From the NCBI RefSeq assembly GCF_014635825.1, contig NZ_BMDO01000001.1, forward strand, positions 62,001-126,000: DNA of 64,000 nt, given 5' to 3'. Made by a program: the position numbers and the translations under genes. This stretch comes from Mucilaginibacter galii. Lineage in GTDB: Bacteria > Bacteroidota > Bacteroidia > Sphingobacteriales > Sphingobacteriaceae. Shown here in pieces: positions 61,079 to 64,000 of this stretch. Positions within the stretch are counted from its first letter, which is position 1; every line of letters begins with the position of its first letter. The notes under the pieces are model-generated. The model was not told the origin of the DNA, did no database searches, and saw nothing but the letters and a program-made list of their open reading frames with translations.

Positions 61079-61939
61079 ATGAAAAATAAAGCTTTCAAAA
61101 CATACATTTACGGTTTATTGGCATTACTTACTTGCTCTACCCAGTTTACTTACGCTTCTCACAACACAGATAGCATAGACACAGCAGTTTCTACCGGTTT
61201 TAAGCTTAAAACCATTGTAATAGATGCCGGCCACGGCGGTAGAGCCGGGGGCGCATCGGGTGCCTATTCTATGGAAAAGAATGTAACGCTGGCTTTGGCC
61301 TTAAAATTGCAACAGGCTGTACAAAAAGAATTGAAAGATGTTAATGTGCTTATGACCCGCACTTCAGACATTTATGTACAGAACGGGTTGCGGGCAGATA
61401 TGGCTAATGAAAACAAGGCTAACATTTACATCTCTCTGCATTGCAATGCCTTACCTAATGTAAGAAGAGTAGTTAACGGCCGATCGGTATCGGTGCCAAA
61501 TCATACAGGCAGAGGCGTTCTGTTGCTGGTAAACAGGATAGGACGTTCAAACGAACAAGTGGCTGCTATTCGTGAAAATGAGTACGCTGAAATTGAAGCA
61601 ACTTATTCGAGCAGGAAGGAGAAAACACCCGATCCGGCACAAGCCATGATTTTAAATGCCTTTCGCGATAAATTTCGTAAACAAAGTATACGTCTTGCAA
61701 GTTTAGTGAATAATGAATTTGTAGATACCGACGGCCGACGTACATTGGGCGTAATTGAACAGGGTGTAGAAGTTTTAGCAAACACAGCTATGCCCTCCAT
61801 ACTGGTAGAAACTGGCTTTATTGATAACCCTGAAGAGGAAGATTATTTAAACTCGGATGCCGGACAAGCCGAAATCGTAAATTCAATTGTAAGAGCAATA
61901 AAACAATATAAGCATGAACTGGAGCAAACAGCCCAGTAA
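61079..61939 (+). CDS. N-acetylmuramoyl-L-alanine amidase (Amidase_3)
   Basis: 286 residues. Signal peptide (YGLLALLTCSTQFTYAS), then the zinc amidase: IVIDAGHGG (His52), Glu66 (YSMEKN), SLHCNA histidine, and PSILVETGFIDN glutamate. Cleaves the amide between MurNAc and L-Ala in peptidoglycan, for cell separation or remodelling. Leads into the overlapping MlaD gene. Confidence 0.95.
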   Translation: MKNKAFKTYIYGLLALLTCSTQFTYASHNTDSIDTAVSTGFKLKTIVIDAGHGGRAGGASGAYSMEKNVTLALALKLQQAVQKELKDVNVLMTRTSDIYVQNGLRADMANENKANIYISLHCNALPNVRRVVNGRSVSVPNHTGRGVLLLVNRIGRSNEQVAAIRENEYAEIEATYSSRKEKTPDPAQAMILNAFRDKFRKQSIRLASLVNNEFVDTDGRRTLGVIEQGVEVLANTAMPSILVETGFIDNPEEEDYLNSDAGQAEIVNSIVRAIKQYKHELEQTAQ

Positions 61940-61967
61940 CATAAAAAAACAACTAAATTACATAACC

Positions 61968-62915
61968 TTGAAAATATCTAACGAAACCAAAATTGGAATA
62001 CTAACCGTAGTTGGACTGGCCATATTAATATTAGGATTCAGCTACCTTAAAGGCAACGATGTATTTTCGAGCTCCAATAAATTTTACGCTATCTACCGCA
62101 ATGTGGAGGGTTTAACCCTATCCAAACCTATATTGGTCAACGGTTTCCAGATAGGCCATGTATCTAACATGACACTGCAAACCGAAAGCGGCTTCACCGT
62201 AGTTGAGTTTAAGGTTGATCCTAAGTATCCCATTCCTGCCAATACACTGGCAAGGCTTGAGAGTACCGATCTTTTGGGAAGCAAGGCCATTATATTTGAA
62301 TTAGGCAACAGCCGCGAGCTGGCCGAAAACAAAGATACCTTACGTGCCGATATTCAGGGTAGTTTGGCACAAAGCCTGCAACCGGTACAGCGTAAAGCCG
62401 AAATTTTGATGGAAAAGGTAGATTCAAGCTTAGCGGCCATTAATAAGATTTTAAATCCTGAGTTTCAGCGTAATGTTGACCGCAGCTTTTTAAGCATAGC
62501 CAACTCGTTACAAACTTTAGAGGGTACTACTAAAAAAATAGACCGCTTGGTGGGTGCACAATCGGGCCATATAAATGCTATTATGAGCAACGCCGAAGCA
62601 CTTACGGTGAGCCTGCGTGCCAGCACCGGTCGTTTAAATACTACCACTGCTAACTTTGAGCGCCTGAGCACCGACTTGGCTAACTCTAATATAAAAGGTA
62701 CGCTTGATAATGCCAACAAAGCAATGGGTGACTTACAGGCCACAGTTGCCAAAATTAATAGCGGACAAGGTTCTTTAGGCTTATTATTGAATGATAACTC
62801 GATGTACAACAACCTCAACTCGGCATCGGCTAACTTGAACAACCTGTTCATCGACCTTAAAGCACATCCAAAACGCTACGTAAGTTTCTCGGTGTTTGGC
62901 CGCAAAGCAGATTAA
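61968..62915 (+). CDS. MlaD/MCE family protein
   Basis: 315 residues from a TTG start that gives the family N-terminus LKISNETKIGILTVV; an ATG at 61914 would overlap the amidase end. Membrane anchor (about residues 10-25), MCE domain (FYAIYRNVEGLTLSKPILVN), and a long C-terminal coiled region (IDRLVGAQSGHINAIMSNAE). Part of a phospholipid transport pathway between membranes; no mlaE/F here. Confidence 0.88.
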   Translation: MKISNETKIGILTVVGLAILILGFSYLKGNDVFSSSNKFYAIYRNVEGLTLSKPILVNGFQIGHVSNMTLQTESGFTVVEFKVDPKYPIPANTLARLESTDLLGSKAIIFELGNSRELAENKDTLRADIQGSLAQSLQPVQRKAEILMEKVDSSLAAINKILNPEFQRNVDRSFLSIANSLQTLEGTTKKIDRLVGAQSGHINAIMSNAEALTVSLRASTGRLNTTTANFERLSTDLANSNIKGTLDNANKAMGDLQATVAKINSGQGSLGLLLNDNSMYNNLNSASANLNNLFIDLKAHPKRYVSFSVFGRKAD

Positions 62916-62935
62916 GCAGATTTTAGCATAAAAGG

Positions 62936-62967
62936 AAAGCCCCCGTACGAAGTTGTATCGGGGCTTT
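62936..62967 (+). terminator. Terminator after the MlaD gene
   Basis: 8-bp stem AAAGCCCC / GGGGCTTT with a 16-nt loop, followed by TTTTGTG. Confidence 0.75.
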
Positions 62968-63104
62968 TTTGTGAAAGATTTTTTCTTATAACATTCATGT
63001 CATTGCAAGGAACGTTAGTGACGTGGAAATCGCAAGGCGACCGGCACAAACGACATTGACACGCTGTCGCTCGCAAACGACATCATAAGTTATTCAGCTT
63101 TGTC

Positions 63105-63224
63105 CGTTCAGGCGTCCACGCCTGAACGCATTTTAGTGTAAGCGTCCACGCTTACTTAAGCCACGTACTTTATTTCGCAAGCGTGGACGCTTGCATCAAG
63201 AGCATTCAGGCGTGGACGCCTGAA
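63105..63224. repeat. Composite cluster of four TCCA/TGGA-loop hairpins
   Basis: Hairpins at 63105-63128 (CGTTCAGGCG, loop TCCA), 63138-63155 (GTAAGCG, loop TCCA), 63177-63194 (GCAAGCG, loop TGGA) and 63205-63224 (TTCAGGCG, loop TGGA). Mirrors the cluster at 9461-9573, with the ATTTTAGTG linker between the first two also shared. Confidence 0.85.
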
Positions 63225-63260
63225 CAGGCAACAAAATTGATTAAATTTATTTGAGTAACC

Positions 63261-64000
63261 TTACACCATATCATCACCTATAGTATAGGTATTACCTTCT
63301 ATAGCTAATTCAGTGTTTTGGAAAACGCCGCGGGCTTCATCAAGCAGTTCGTTGAGGCTTTTGTAGCGGGCAGAGAAATGGCCTATTAACAAGCTTTTGG
63401 CTTGGGTTTGTAGTGCTACCTGCCCTGCCTGCCATGCGGTGGTATGGTGGGTTTTATTGGCCCTGTCAAGTAAGTTATGCAAAAACGTAGCCTCGTGGTA
63501 AAGCAGGTCGGCATTGGCAATTTGTTCAAAATACCTTTCGTTATAAATGGTATCTGAGCAAAAAACGTAGCATTTGGGCCTGTCAGAATCAACGGTGAGG
63601 TCGGTGTTTTTGTAGACCTTACCATCGGCGGCTGTAAACGGCGCACCTTTTTTTAATAAGGGGTAATGCTCAATTGGAATGTTTAGCGCTTCTGCTTTTT
63701 CTTTAATAATCTTACGTAAACGCTTTTTTTGCCTGAATAAGAAACCGGTGGTTGCAATGCGATGATCGAGTGGAATGGTTTCAACAATAACATCCTGGTT
63801 TTCGTAGATCACCGCAGGCTCATCGGGGTTGGTGGGTATAAACTGCAGATCGTAATGCAGGGTGGTATCAGAATATTTAAACTGAATATTGATAATCTCT
63901 AACAGTGGTGCCGGGCCAAACAATTTTAAGGGCTTGGTGCGCCCGTTAAGGTGCATAGAAGAAATTAATCCTATAAGGCCGAGGTAATGGTCGCCATGCA
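63261..64000 (-). CDS. rnz: Ribonuclease Z (N-terminus cut by window end)
   Basis: The C-terminal part, about 246 residues visible, runs off at 64000. The visible frame begins with HGDHYLGL (the HxDH zinc motif) just inside the end. Also seen: PLDHRIATTGF, YVFCSDTIYNERYF, LLYHEATF and LIGHFSARY, further zinc ligands. Matures tRNA 3' ends (family). The upstream start lies outside the window. Confidence 0.95.
   Translation of the reverse strand, partial: HGDHYLGLIGLISSMHLNGRTKPLKLFGPAPLLEIINIQFKYSDTTLHYDLQFIPTNPDEPAVIYENQDVIVETIPLDHRIATTGFLFRQKKRLRKIIKEKAEALNIPIEHYPLLKKGAPFTAADGKVYKNTDLTVDSDRPKCYVFCSDTIYNERYFEQIANADLLYHEATFLHNLLDRANKTHHTTAWQAGQVALQTQAKSLLIGHFSARYKSLNELLDEARGVFQNTELAIEGNTYTIGDDMV

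Larger units (their letters stand above)
62916..63260. other. Intergenic region with terminator and two repeat clusters
   Basis: No gene seen. Contains the MlaD terminator, a REP of the TGTCATTGC family (about 62998-63085) and the four-hairpin cluster (63105-63224). Confidence 0.75.

Noticed and set aside
1..64000. tRNA or rRNA genes
   Set aside because: No cloverleaf-like or rRNA-like stretch was noticed on reading; a dedicated scan was not possible.

Overview
The window looks like a chromosomal segment of a Bacteroidota species, most likely Sphingobacteriaceae (Mucilaginibacter/Pedobacter-like). The reasons are a ubiE-porT pair (type IX secretion), a uppS-bamA-ompH-ompH-murI block preceded by hydrolase-CBS-nadK-DUF6089, Bacteroidetes-type -7 promoters (TAnnTTTG), almost no Shine-Dalgarno sequences, many exported beta-barrel proteins, and several families of intergenic palindromes. 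No rRNA, tRNA, CRISPR array, prophage or classical insertion sequence was seen.

Layout. 0-10 kb: a DUF559 nuclease-like gene bracketed by perfect 23-bp inverted repeats, engB, a VOC enzyme, DUF481, DUF2130 and AIM24-type proteins, an ECF-like sigma/anti-sigma pair, a large SPFH protein and a DUF3050 protein. 10-26 kb: housekeeping genes (plsY, nadC, gpmI, lon, cmk, arfB, dCMP deaminase) mixed with an M48 lipoprotein, TPR, LpxR-like and transporter genes. 25-36 kb: a PurF-type amidotransferase, then the membrane half of respiratory complex I (nuoH-I-J-K-L-M-N), interrupted between nuoK and nuoL by a secreted protein made of three TonB-plug-like modules. 36-46 kb: envelope block (murI, two ompH, bamA, uppS, exbD, DUF6089, nadK, CBS, hydrolase). 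46-55 kb: yqeY, an SDR enzyme, porT, ubiE, a light-sensing BLUF protein, a lone receiver domain, a Crp-like regulator, arginine decarboxylase, and an AraC/siderophore-interacting pair. 55-64 kb: a 2-oxoacid dehydrogenase E2, cinA, lptD, an amidase, an MlaD protein, and the C-terminal part of RNase Z, cut by the window end.

The least explained content is between the genes. There are two heptamer tandem arrays (GTCGTGA and GTTGTGA) that each begin inside the stop codon of a gene. There are composite clusters of small hairpins with a constant TCCA/TGGA loop and co-varying arms, found in mirrored order at 9.5 and 63.1 kb with a half-copy at 47.7 kb. A family of CCCCTC-type palindromes occurs at three places, once flanking the DUF559 gene and once supplying the C-terminus of a lipoprotein. 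A perfect 13-bp inverted repeat encloses the -7 element of the BLUF promoter. Several genes have a -7 box only about 4 nt before the start codon, implying leaderless mRNAs.
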